A stretch of 48,133 bases of DNA from Nostoc sp. WHI (lineage in GTDB: Bacteria; Cyanobacteriota; Cyanobacteriia; Cyanobacteriales; Nostocaceae): assembly GCF_015714725.1 (NCBI RefSeq), contig NZ_WBKM01000247.1:1-48133 (forward strand), in the 5' to 3' direction. The stretch's first letter is position 1. Each line of letters begins with the position of its first letter. A program made the position numbers and the translations under genes. Below are positions 8,969 to 16,889 of the stretch, piece after piece. Below the pieces are notes generated by a model. It was not told the DNA's origin and did no database searches. It saw nothing but the letters and a program-made list of their open reading frames with translations.

Positions 8969-9553
8969 ATGTTTTCATCCCCTTTAGTTGTGCAAATCCC
9001 CCCCTCAATGCAAATGACAGACGAGCAGTTTTTTGACTTCTGTCAGGTTAATCGTGACTTACGCATTGAGCGGAATCAATTTGGAGAAATATCAATTATG
9101 TCCCCTACTGGTTCCGAGACAGGTAATCGTAATTTCAACATAGCTGGCCAGTTGTACGTTTGGACAGAAAAAGACGGCACAGGTATTTGTTTTGACTCTA
9201 GTACAGGATTTAAGCTATCAACAGGTGCAGAGCGATCGCCTGATGTGTCATGGATAAAACTAGAACGGTGGAATGCTCTCTCGCCAAAACAACAGCAAAG
9301 GTTTGCTCTCATTTGTCCAGATTTTTTAGTTGAACTGAGGTCGCCTTCTGATAACCTCAAACCCTTGAAAGAGAAAATGGAGGAATATATGAGAGAGCCA
9401 GGAGTACAGCTAGGCTTACTAATTGACCGCAAACATCGCTGAGTCTATATTTATCGTCCTGGTGCGCCAGAGGAATGTCTGGAAAATCCCGCGACTGTGA
9501 GCAGGGAATCGGTATTGCCTGGATTTGTTTTGAATATGATTAAAGTTTGGTAG
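8969..9553 (+). pseudogene. Uma2 family (DUF820) endonuclease, interrupted by in-frame stop
   Basis: Uma2 proteins are small PD-(D/E)XK-fold putative nucleases that are abundant in cyanobacteria. The frame opens at ATG 8969 behind a good AGAGGAA site. It shows the family pattern: M-S-P-T-G-S-E-T near residue 47, S-T-G-F-K-L, R-S-P-D-V-S-W, and the catalytic-type stretch C-P-D-F-L-V-E-L-R-S-P-S-D-N-L followed by K-x-K-M-x-E-Y. At 9440-9442 a TGA ends it after 157 residues, in L-L-I-D-R-K-H-R. Reading straight on in the same frame gives V-Y-I-Y-R-P-G, E-E-C-L-E-N-P and L-P-G-F-V-L-N, the normal Uma2 C-terminus, ending at TAG 9551-9553. A single CGA-to-TGA change would explain it. The full frame (about 194 codons) has normal family length. 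The catalytic core is present, so a shortened active protein cannot be ruled out. Confidence 0.85.
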
Positions 9554-9623
9554 TGTCAAAATAATATTTGTTAATGTGAATAGCTAAACTAGACTTCTTG
9601 CAAAAGTCCTTCTTTTCAACTTC

Positions 9624-9653
9624 CTCTTTGCGCCTTTGCGCCTTTGCGTGAGA
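9624..9653. repeat. CCTTTGCG tandem, right arm of inverted repeat
   Basis: Three CCTTTGCG-type units, inverted relative to 8705-8734. It lies in the 171-bp gap between the broken Uma2 gene and the restriction-modification gene. Confidence 0.7.
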
Positions 9654-9724
9654 CAAAAAATTATTTATGCAAGAGGTCTACTGTAAAGTTGTTGTAAACT
9701 TGATAGCAATTAAAAAAACAGACC

Positions 9725-12307
9725 GTGATCGTCCCATCAAGCAGTAGAACGTTAGTAGTAAGTGACAACAGTAGTTTGCGGTTTACCAGCCTCGCAGAAT
9801 TATCAAGTGGAAACTTGCTTGCAGAAGTGGATCTTCGTCGGGCTGTAGTAAGTTTAAAGCTAAGGCAAGACAAAAAAGGGTCGATAGGTCAGTTTTTGAC
9901 TCCCGCCTCAGTAGCAGAATTGATGGCTGGGATGTTTAATAGGCTGGATTTGCCTGAAATATCCTTGCTTGATGCTGGAGCAGGAATCGGTTCATTAGTA
10001 GCCGCTTTTGTGGCTAAAGTATGCCAGCATCCACAACACACTTCAAGTTTGCGCGTTGTAGCCTATGAAATTGACCCTTTTCTAATTGGATATTTGCATC
10101 AGACTCTAGAGCTATGTGAGAGGGAATGTCAATATGTAGGTATTTCCTTCAATTACGAAATTCGTGAGACTGATTTTATCGAAGATGCAGTCAGGCTGCT
10201 TCAGGTTGGTTTATTAAATAGTGCAATCGCAACAGAATTTACCCATGCTATCCTCAACCCGCCTTATTTGAAAATCAATGCTCATTCACAGGTGCGCGAA
10301 TTGCTGCGTTCCATAGGTTTGGAGACTAGCAATCTTTATACTGGTTTTATGGCTGCTACAGCGCAACTTCTAAAACCAAGTGGAGAGTTTGTAGCGATTA
10401 CCCCGCGCAGTTTTTGCAATGGGCCTTATTTCCGTAACTTCCGCAAGATGTTTTTAGAGATGATGGCTTTACAGCAAGTACATCTTTTTGAGTCGCGGCA
10501 AGAAGCATTTAGTGACGATGATATTTTGCAAGAAACTATCATCATCCAAGCTACAAAACAAAAGCAAAAGTCTAGCAGTGTAATCATCAATAGCAGTTCT
10601 GGTGCTATTGATGACTTTATCATGTCACACTCTGTACCATATTTGGACTTAGTTAACCCCGATGATCTAGAGCAATTTATTCATATTATTCCAGATAAGA
10701 TTAGCCAGCAAATCGTACAGCAAATGGCACTTTTCACCTGTACGTTGAAAGACTTAGGGCTAACAGTTTCAACCGGACGGGTAGTAGATTTTCGAGCAAA
10801 AGATTACCTAAGGACAAATCCAGAAAACAATACTGTTCCTTTAATTTATCCGGTGAATTTATCGAATGGATCTGTAGATTATCCAAAAATAACCAAAAAA
10901 CCCCAAGCGATAGTGCATATAGAAAAAACAGCGAATCTTCTGATTCCAAATGAGCATTACGTTTTATGTAAAAGATTCTCAGCGAAAGAAGAGAAAAGGC
11001 GTATTGTTACAGTGGTTTATGATGCCAACCAATTTAATTATGCCTATGTCGGTTTTGAAAATCACTTGAATTACTTTCACAAAGATGGGCGTGGACTTAG
11101 CCTTACCTTGGCTCGTGGGCTTGCTGTTTATCTAAATTCAACTTTAGTCGATGCTTTTTTCCGATTGTTCAATGGCCATACTCAGGTAAATGCAACAGAT
11201 TTGCGAAAATTAAAGTACCCTAATTTGTCACAGCTATTGTCGTTAGGGACAGGGATTAAAGAGCAGTTTCCTTGTTTGTGGGAAATTGATCAACTTATAG
11301 AAACTAAGCTCTTGAGTATGTCTAATCTGTCAGAAAATAATCCAATTGCAACTAAATCTCGAATTGATGAAGCGCTGCAAATATTGACAAAATTGGGCTT
11401 TCCACGAGCACAACTTAACGAACGTTCAGCTTTAACTCTTCTGGCGTTGCTTGACTTAAAACCGACAGACTCTTGGCAATTAGCAACTTCCCCTTTGATG
11501 GGAATTACGCCGATGATGGACTTTATGGCTCAACATTATGGCAAAACCTATAAGCCCAACACGCGGGAAACAGTTCGCCGTCAGACAGTGCATCAATTTC
11601 TAGATGCAGCTTTGATAGTTGCTAATCCAGATGATTTAACCCGCCCTATCAACAGTCCAAAAACTGTATATCAAATTGAAACCAGTGCGCTAGAATTATT
11701 AAGAACTTACGCCACTGACGAATGGGAAAAGAGCATTCACACTTACCTTGCTTCGGTTGAAACTCTGAAAAAGCAGTATGCTCAAGAACGTGAAATGTCC
11801 CGTATTCCAATAGTAATTAATGGGGAAATTAAAACTTTATCACCAGGTGGTCAGAATATTCTGATTGAAAAAATTATTAATGATTTTGCCCCTCGTTTTA
11901 CTCCTAGTGGAAAGCTCGTTTATGTTGGCGATACAGATGAAAAGTTCGCCCATTTTGATGAAGCAGCATTGACAGTTTTAGGCGTTAACATCGATTCCCA
12001 CTGCAAAATGCCAGATGTGATCATTCACTTCACAAAAAATAACTGGTTGGTACTGATTGAAGCTGTAACCTCACATGGCCCAATTAATCCTAAACGCAAA
12101 AAGGAACTTGAAGTCTTATTTAAAAGTGTCCAAATACCTCTGGTGATGGTAACAACATTTCTTAGTCGTAAGGCAATGGTGGCATATCTGACAGAGATTG
12201 CTTGGGAAACAGATGTTTGGGTTGCTGAAGATGCAACTCACCTGATTCATTTCAATGGTGAATATTTATTGCAGGCATACCAAATAGAAAAGAGGAAAAC
12301 TTTTTAA
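9725..12307 (+). CDS. Single-chain restriction-modification enzyme: N6-adenine methyltransferase fused to PstI/BsuBI-type endonuclease
   Basis: The 860-residue protein joins two enzymes. The N-terminal half is a gamma-type adenine methyltransferase: motif X-like G-Q-F-L-T-P (about 55-60), the S-adenosylmethionine loop D-A-G-A-G-I-G (83-89) and catalytic N-P-P-Y (178-181). From about residue 545 the sequence follows the BsuBI/PstI restriction family. The N-terminal helical part has L-N-E-R-S-A-L-T-L-L-A-L-L and P-N-T-R-E-T-V-R-R-Q-T-V-H-Q-F. The nuclease domain has Y-V-G-D-T-D-E-K, M-P-D-V-I-I (Asp764) and L-I-E-A-V-T-S-H-G-P (Glu779). PstI and BsuBI recognise CTGCAG, which is therefore the inferred target. 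The only plausible start in this frame is GTG 9725 (an in-frame TAG lies at 9704), with no clear ribosome binding site. The normal arrangement in this family is two separate genes. It ends 17 bp from the convergent next gene. Confidence 0.88.
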   Translation: MIVPSSSRTLVVSDNSSLRFTSLAELSSGNLLAEVDLRRAVVSLKLRQDKKGSIGQFLTPASVAELMAGMFNRLDLPEISLLDAGAGIGSLVAAFVAKVCQHPQHTSSLRVVAYEIDPFLIGYLHQTLELCERECQYVGISFNYEIRETDFIEDAVRLLQVGLLNSAIATEFTHAILNPPYLKINAHSQVRELLRSIGLETSNLYTGFMAATAQLLKPSGEFVAITPRSFCNGPYFRNFRKMFLEMMALQQVHLFESRQEAFSDDDILQETIIIQATKQKQKSSSVIINSSSGAIDDFIMSHSVPYLDLVNPDDLEQFIHIIPDKISQQIVQQMALFTCTLKDLGLTVSTGRVVDFRAKDYLRTNPENNTVPLIYPVNLSNGSVDYPKITKKPQAIVHIEKTANLLIPNEHYVLCKRFSAKEEKRRIVTVVYDANQFNYAYVGFENHLNYFHKDGRGLSLTLARGLAVYLNSTLVDAFFRLFNGHTQVNATDLRKLKYPNLSQLLSLGTGIKEQFPCLWEIDQLIETKLLSMSNLSENNPIATKSRIDEALQILTKLGFPRAQLNERSALTLLALLDLKPTDSWQLATSPLMGITPMMDFMAQHYGKTYKPNTRETVRRQTVHQFLDAALIVANPDDLTRPINSPKTVYQIETSALELLRTYATDEWEKSIHTYLASVETLKKQYAQEREMSRIPIVINGEIKTLSPGGQNILIEKIINDFAPRFTPSGKLVYVGDTDEKFAHFDEAALTVLGVNIDSHCKMPDVIIHFTKNNWLVLIEAVTSHGPINPKRKKELEVLFKSVQIPLVMVTTFLSRKAMVAYLTEIAWETDVWVAEDATHLIHFNGEYLLQAYQIEKRKTF

Positions 12308-12324
12308 ATCTAGCTTAGAATTGA

Positions 12325-13098
12325 TTAGGCTGTTTTAAAGAATCGAATAAGTTCACGCACATGATCGAGAAATTGCCCATCAGTAGAAAGCTGCGCGATC
12401 GCAGTTCGTGCTTCTCTCCCCAAACGCTCATGTTCAGTTTGATTTGTCGCTCGTAATTCTTCTAAATTAGCAGCAATTCGGGCTAAATCTCTGCGAGTCT
12501 CTTCGGCAAAACGTTGTTGAGTTGCTGGTAATGAATAGGGTTGTTCTGGATTTAATTGATCCTCGAAAGATTGGATTTTTTGTTCCAAATTTGAGAAGCG
12601 ATCGCGCAGTTCAAAAATATCTTCACGGGGATACTTCCATTCTTGGCGAATCATCGCTAACCGCGCATATAAATACTCGTAAGCCCGAACCGCTGGACGC
12701 AGAATTGTTAATAACAAAGCTGCACCAGAACTAATATATCCCACCGTACTAATACCAGTAGCAGCGAGGGCATAAAGACCAACAGTTGAGAACAAGTGTA
12801 AAGCAATGGCAACCCAAAGCGATCGCTTTGCCAAAAGTGTAACGTACTTCACTTGTTTCTCATCAACCGGAATTCCTTTCTCAGTTGATTGTGCTGCTTC
12901 TACTAAGACTTCTTTAGCTTGAAAATGCACATTCCACGGGACGGTAACAATTACCAACAGCCACCAAAAACTAGCACCACCAATTACCCAATCGAGAAAG
13001 TTACCAGCAGGTATGTGCAACCATTGCAATAAGCCAAAAGCCGCCAGCACCACAACTACAATTCCAGTAATGGAACTGATAAAAAAGTTAATATACAT
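12325..13098 (-). CDS. Membrane protein with four TM segments and C-terminal coiled coil, unknown function
   Basis: The 257-residue protein has two hydrophobic segments near the start (about 5-27 and 38-58) and two more at about 95-130. A cytoplasmic tail from about 145 follows, rich in Arg/Glu/Gln heptads (E-L-R-D-R-F-S-N-L-E-Q-K-I and R-D-L-A-R-I-A-A-N-L-E-E-L-R), predicted as coiled coil. I do not recognise the family. It is convergent with the restriction-modification gene and upstream of nothing obviously related; the lipoprotein gene behind it is on the same strand, about 200 bp away. Confidence 0.7.
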   Translation of the reverse strand: MYINFFISSITGIVVVVLAAFGLLQWLHIPAGNFLDWVIGGASFWWLLVIVTVPWNVHFQAKEVLVEAAQSTEKGIPVDEKQVKYVTLLAKRSLWVAIALHLFSTVGLYALAATGISTVGYISSGAALLLTILRPAVRAYEYLYARLAMIRQEWKYPREDIFELRDRFSNLEQKIQSFEDQLNPEQPYSLPATQQRFAEETRRDLARIAANLEELRATNQTEHERLGREARTAIAQLSTDGQFLDHVRELIRFFKTA

Positions 13099-13168
13099 TT
13101 TGCCTTATCTCCGGTGAAACTATCACCTCGATCATGACTGTAACCCAGCAGTTATACGTTAAATCATT

Positions 13169-13369
13169 GTGATGGTTTTTCTATTTGCACATACCAGCTT
13201 TTCGATGAGATAGCTATGCCAAATTGATTTGCTACCCTTTTTGACAAAGTAGCAACGCCAAATGCTTGTGATGGTTTTTATAGTTGCACGTAGCAATTAC
13301 TGGATGAGATAACTGCGCCAAATTGGTTGAGTATCTTTGTTACCTTTTTCTGGAAGTAGCAATCGCCAA
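13169..13369. repeat. Imperfect direct duplication of a gene 3' end
   Basis: Copy 2 (13267-13369) contains the last codons, the stop and about 30 bp of downstream sequence of the lipoprotein gene. Copy 1 (13169-13261) repeats it in the same orientation about 98 bp away, with substitutions and a short deletion. Shared blocks include GTGATGGTTTTT, GATGAGATA and GCGCCAAATTG/ATGCCAAATTG, ending in AGCAACGCCAA versus AGCAATCGCCAA. Copy 1 would encode a degenerate C-terminus and is a decaying tandem duplicate. Confidence 0.7.
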
Positions 13370-13704
13370 GTTTTACCTTCTTGCTGAATTTGCAAGTAAA
13401 CGTCAAACGGTTTTTTCGGTTGCGTCAAGCGTCGTTTTGGTAACTTAACAATCAAGTCGTAGGTTCCCTGAACACGGAAAGCTGGTAAATTTTCAATCGT
13501 TAGGGGTTGTTCCTCGGTGATTGATAGCCGCTTGATTTCAAATCCTTGAAAATCTAGATCCAACTGTTGACTAAGCTTTTGTTGGGTTTGTTCTAGACCG
13601 AATGCGATCGCTTTCTGCACTAACTCCCTAGTCGGTAGCAGTCCAATACTGCCACAAGCTGTCAATAGCACCAGCAATATTGCTGTCAAAACCAACCGCA
13701 CCAT
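13297..13704 (-). CDS. Small putative lipoprotein, unknown function
   Basis: A 135-residue protein with a short hydrophobic signal ending in a lipobox (L-L-T-A-C, Cys17), so it is probably a lipid-anchored envelope protein. The mature part reads as a small alpha/beta domain with a conserved-looking strand pair (I-K-R-L-S-I-T-E-E-Q-P-L and V-Q-G-T-Y-D-L-I-V-K-L-P). I recognise no family, though the overall form resembles cyanobacterial lipoproteins of unknown role. Its 3' end is partly duplicated downstream (see the repeat at 13169-13369). The neighbouring O-methyltransferase is divergent, 66 bp away. Confidence 0.7.
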   Translation of the reverse strand: MVRLVLTAILLVLLTACGSIGLLPTRELVQKAIAFGLEQTQQKLSQQLDLDFQGFEIKRLSITEEQPLTIENLPAFRVQGTYDLIVKLPKRRLTQPKKPFDVYLQIQQEGKTWRLLLPEKGNKDTQPIWRSYLIQ

Positions 13705-13770
13705 GTTATTCCTGATAAACCACTCATCAGCGATAGTATAACTGTAGATTCTTTAATTCTTTCATCTACT

Positions 13771-14436
13771 ATGACAAAACAAAGTATAGGTCTTAATGAC
13801 CAACTCTACAATTATCTTTTATCCGTTTCGCTGCGGGAGCCGGAGATTCTTTTGAAGTTGCGCCAAGAAACCGCCAGTCATCCCAGAAGCGGAATGCAGA
13901 TTTCAGCAGAACAAGGGCAGTTTATGAGCCTTTTGGTGCAGTTAATTGGAGCGAAGAAAACCCTGGAAGTTGGAGTATTTACGGGTTATAGCTCACTTTC
14001 TGTAGCTTTGGCATTACCAACTGATGGTCAAATTCTCGCTTGTGATGTAAGTGAAGAATTTACTGCGATCGCCCGGCGGTATTGGCATGAAGCCGGGGTT
14101 GCCGATAAAATCGATCTACGATTGGCACCAGCTTTGGAAACTTTAGATCAATTATTGGCAACTGGACAAGCCGAGACATTTGATTTTGCTTTTATTGATG
14201 CTGATAAAGAAAATTATGATGGATATTATGAGCGATCGCTGCAATTGGTGCGTCCGGGTGGATTAATTGTTATTGATAATGTTTTATGGTCAGGACAAGT
14301 TGCTAATCCGCAAATTCAAGATGCAAGTACCCAAGCGATTCGGGCGCTCAACAAAAAGTTACATCATGATGATCGTATAACGCTCTCCCTTATCCCTATT
14401 GCAGATGGACTAACTTTAGCTATCAAACGACGTTAA
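13771..14436 (+). CDS. Class I SAM-dependent O-methyltransferase (caffeoyl-CoA OMT-like)
   Basis: The 221-residue enzyme belongs to the metal-dependent small-molecule O-methyltransferase family (COG4122, plant CCoAOMT-like). Visible motifs are the SAM-binding E-V-G-V-F-T-G-Y-S-S (66-75), the acidic strand L-A-C-D-V-S (about 89-94), F-I-D-A-D-K-E-N-Y (Asp143) and V-I-D-N-V-L-W (Asp169, Asn170). In the family these Asp/Asn residues bind the divalent cation that positions a catechol hydroxyl. Synechocystis slr0095 is a characterised relative acting on hydroxycinnamates and flavonoids. The physiological substrate here is unknown. It is a single gene with its own short upstream region, followed by a hairpin and repeat-rich gap. 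Confidence 0.9.
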   Translation: MTKQSIGLNDQLYNYLLSVSLREPEILLKLRQETASHPRSGMQISAEQGQFMSLLVQLIGAKKTLEVGVFTGYSSLSVALALPTDGQILACDVSEEFTAIARRYWHEAGVADKIDLRLAPALETLDQLLATGQAETFDFAFIDADKENYDGYYERSLQLVRPGGLIVIDNVLWSGQVANPQIQDASTQAIRALNKKLHHDDRITLSLIPIADGLTLAIKRR

Positions 14437-14594
14437 TCCAGTTTGATGCCACCTTAGTACTACATTTCATTAATATCCTAGCGAATTCTCTGCGTGCCTC
14501 TGCGCTTCCCTTTGCGCTCCTACCCTGCGGGAAGGCGAAGCGCCTATGCGTTTAAACTTCAACCCTCAATTCGCCCCTACTAAAAAAGTTAGGC

Positions 14595-14622
14595 GTAGAG
14601 ACACGATTAATCGCGTCTCTAC
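14595..14622. terminator. Hairpin between convergent O-methyltransferase and SLH genes
   Basis: GTAGAGACACGAT faces ATCGCGTCTCTAC with 12 of 13 positions paired and a 2-base loop. It is the same module as 2909-2936, again placed between convergent genes and 7 bp from the SLH stop codon. The wider gap (14437-14628) also carries CTCTGCG/TTTGCGCTCC repeat fragments. Confidence 0.55.
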
Positions 14623-14628
14623 CAATAT

Positions 14629-16302
14629 TTAGAAGTTGTAGCCAAGTCCGAGTAGCAATCCTACATCAGTGTTATCCAGAAAAGCAGCATTTACAGCACC
14701 TGTCACCGTAAATCGAGAACCTATAGGAACGTCTACACCACCAGTTAGGAGGAATCCAAAATCAGTATCGAGATTAGCTTCAATCGCTACGCCAGCACCT
14801 AAATAAGGAGATATACTGAAAGTCTGTTCACCCACCGAACCTGCTCTGCGTGGATTGAAATCAAAAGTCAAGGGAACCAAAAATATTGTATCGTCCCCAA
14901 AGATCACCGATGGTCGCACTGATATATAGTTTGTTAGACCAACTTTACTGATCACCGCAAAGTTACCTTCGCTCAGAGCTGTATCGTTGCCGTTCAAACC
15001 AATGTTACCAGCAGCTCCAATGTAGCTTCTGCCACCACGAGTAGCTCTACCTGGCGTAACATCAGGCGTTGTACCATTGGTTCCTGTTGTTGGCTGATTT
15101 AACTGACTGATGTTAATATCGGGCGGGATTAGGACTTGGTTAATTGCATGGATAACACCATTGCTAGCTTTGACATCTGCCTGGATAACTCTGGCACTAT
15201 TTACCGAAACTTGATTGTTAGCAGAATCGATTTGAATATTTACAGGTCTTTCTTCAACAGTTTTCAGTTCCCCATTCGTCAGTTGACTAGAAGTTACTGC
15301 ACCAGAAACCACATGGTATGTCAAAATCTTAACTAATGTTTCTCTGTTCTCTGGTTGCTGTAATTGCTGTAAGGTAGCAGCAGGTAAAGCAGCAAATGCC
15401 TCATCAGTGGGAGCAAAAACTGTATAAGGCCCAGACTGTTGCAGAGTATCTACTAAACCGGCTGTCTTTAATAAAGAAGTCAGAGTTGTAAAAGAATTAC
15501 TGGATGCAGCAAGAGCAACAATGTCAGTACCAGTTTGAGTTCCGCCGACAATATACTGAGTAGCTGGAAGATTACTAGCAATAGGTTGCAACTGTCCCTG
15601 CCTAACTAAAGCCTGATATAAAAGTGCTGCTGCTTCAGCACGAGTCAAGGATTGTTGCGGATTAAGTTGTTTTACATCTGGATAGTTGACAACAATATTA
15701 GCTTGTGTTGCTGTTGTCACACTACTAACGGCGTAGTTCGGGATAGCTGAGGCGTCGGTGTAGTAAGTGCTAAGATCAATACTTGTGCCAGTGGTGCTAC
15801 TAGCCAAACCCAAGCCATTGGTTAAAGCAACGATCGCCTGTACCTTGGGTATTTGCTGACTTGGCGAAAACACGTTTCCGGGATAGCCTGCCAAAAATCC
15901 AGTTTCATAGGCGAACTGAATTGCAGAGGTTGCCCAGTAGCCAGCAGGAACATCTTTAAATCCACCAGAACTTAATTGCCGAATTCGGTTTTGGTTACTG
16001 AAAGCTTTTTGAATTAGGGCGGCAAATTCAGCACGAGTTACAGATTGATTCGGCTTAAAAGTCCCATCAGGAAAGCCGCTAATCACATTATTGTCAGCTA
16101 AAACTTGAATGAAGGGACGTGCCCAATAATCTGAGGAAACATCAGACAAGTTAACTGTTGAAGTAGGCGATGGGGTGGTAGTTGGAACAGTATTTTGAGA
16201 TGAAGCTGGGGCAGAAATAACCATAGGAGTTACTGTAGCAGCTGTCATTCCCAGAACTAGCAAAATGACCCTTGCTGATGACCAACGAAATAAATTAGAC
16301 AT
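14629..16302 (-). CDS. Envelope protein: SLH domains, fasciclin domain, C-terminal beta-barrel
   Basis: I start the 557-residue protein at ATG 16302 because GGAGGAG lies 6-12 bases upstream; an ATG 15 bases earlier lacks this. A signal peptide (to about residue 37) precedes three S-layer-homology repeats. The first has D-Y-W-A-R-P-F-I, G-F-P-D-G-T-F-K-P and V-T-R-A-E-F. A second, with G-Y-W-A-T-S-A-I-Q, and a degenerate third follow. Residues about 255-390 form a fasciclin domain (T-V-F-A-P-T-D-E-A-F-A-A-L-P and K-A-S-N-G-V-I-H-A-I-N-Q-V-L-I-P-P). After a Thr-rich linker, about 150 residues of short amphipathic strands finish in G-L-G-Y-N-F, an aromatic terminus like that of outer-membrane barrels. 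SLH domains in cyanobacteria bind peptidoglycan-linked polymer, so this may tether the outer membrane to the wall and present an adhesion domain. That role is inference. Confidence 0.88.
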   Translation of the reverse strand: MSNLFRWSSARVILLVLGMTAATVTPMVISAPASSQNTVPTTTPSPTSTVNLSDVSSDYWARPFIQVLADNNVISGFPDGTFKPNQSVTRAEFAALIQKAFSNQNRIRQLSSGGFKDVPAGYWATSAIQFAYETGFLAGYPGNVFSPSQQIPKVQAIVALTNGLGLASSTTGTSIDLSTYYTDASAIPNYAVSSVTTATQANIVVNYPDVKQLNPQQSLTRAEAAALLYQALVRQGQLQPIASNLPATQYIVGGTQTGTDIVALAASSNSFTTLTSLLKTAGLVDTLQQSGPYTVFAPTDEAFAALPAATLQQLQQPENRETLVKILTYHVVSGAVTSSQLTNGELKTVEERPVNIQIDSANNQVSVNSARVIQADVKASNGVIHAINQVLIPPDINISQLNQPTTGTNGTTPDVTPGRATRGGRSYIGAAGNIGLNGNDTALSEGNFAVISKVGLTNYISVRPSVIFGDDTIFLVPLTFDFNPRRAGSVGEQTFSISPYLGAGVAIEANLDTDFGFLLTGGVDVPIGSRFTVTGAVNAAFLDNTDVGLLLGLGYNF

Positions 16303-16889
16303 GAAAATCTCCTCCACAAAAAAGTAAAGCTATTCTTCAAATGCTTCGATTGATTATGCTTTGTAATATTTGTTATTTTTTAACAAACCAAAATGTGTAT
16401 TTGCGATACTAAAAATAGTATTAATCTATTATTCAAATTACACAACTAACTAATGGCCGAATTTTAAGAAAAGACTTTCACTCTTTAGATAGTTGGCCGT
16501 AATGGTAAATTTGAAAATGCTAGACTGTAAAGCAGCGATCGCAATCAAAAATTTCGACCATGATTAATCAAACCAAACGTCTGGCATAACTAACCTTATC
16601 CTGCACTCTTTGGTCATCATCTACAGTATCACTGACGCATAAAGGATGTGGCGATCGCTAAGATAAATCTCCAGTCATTACTAATTAAGCGATCGTCTAA
16701 ATCTCAGGCAAAGTCAGACAGTATACTTATACAACGTGATTTTTTGCGTAACTTTCATATTCTTCTTCTTGATCTAAAACCGCAAGATTGGCAGATATTG
16801 CAGCTTTACAAGCTGAATTTGAATCCCTACTAAATAAAAATTAGTAAACAAAATCCTCACTCTGGACGAGGATTTTGTCTGATATCTCG
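16303..16889. other. Intergenic region upstream of SLH gene
   Basis: About 590 bases without a supported gene. It holds the promoter region of the minus-strand SLH gene, several HIP1 sites and, at its right end, the terminator of the ATP-grasp gene. A 61-codon plus-strand frame opening with GTG inside a HIP1 site (16648) has no ribosome binding site and looks like chance. Confidence 0.45.
16849..16877 (-). terminator. Rho-independent-like terminator of ATP-grasp gene
   Basis: CAAAATCCTC (16849-16858) pairs perfectly with GAGGATTTTG (16868-16877) around a 9-base loop. Read on the minus strand it lies 12 bp past the ATP-grasp stop codon and is followed by a T-rich run (TTTACTAATTTTTATTT). Confidence 0.75.

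Noticed and set aside
16648..16833. 61-codon plus-strand frame upstream of the ATP-grasp terminator
   Set aside because: It opens with GTG inside a HIP1 site, has no ribosome binding site and shows no recognisable protein pattern.
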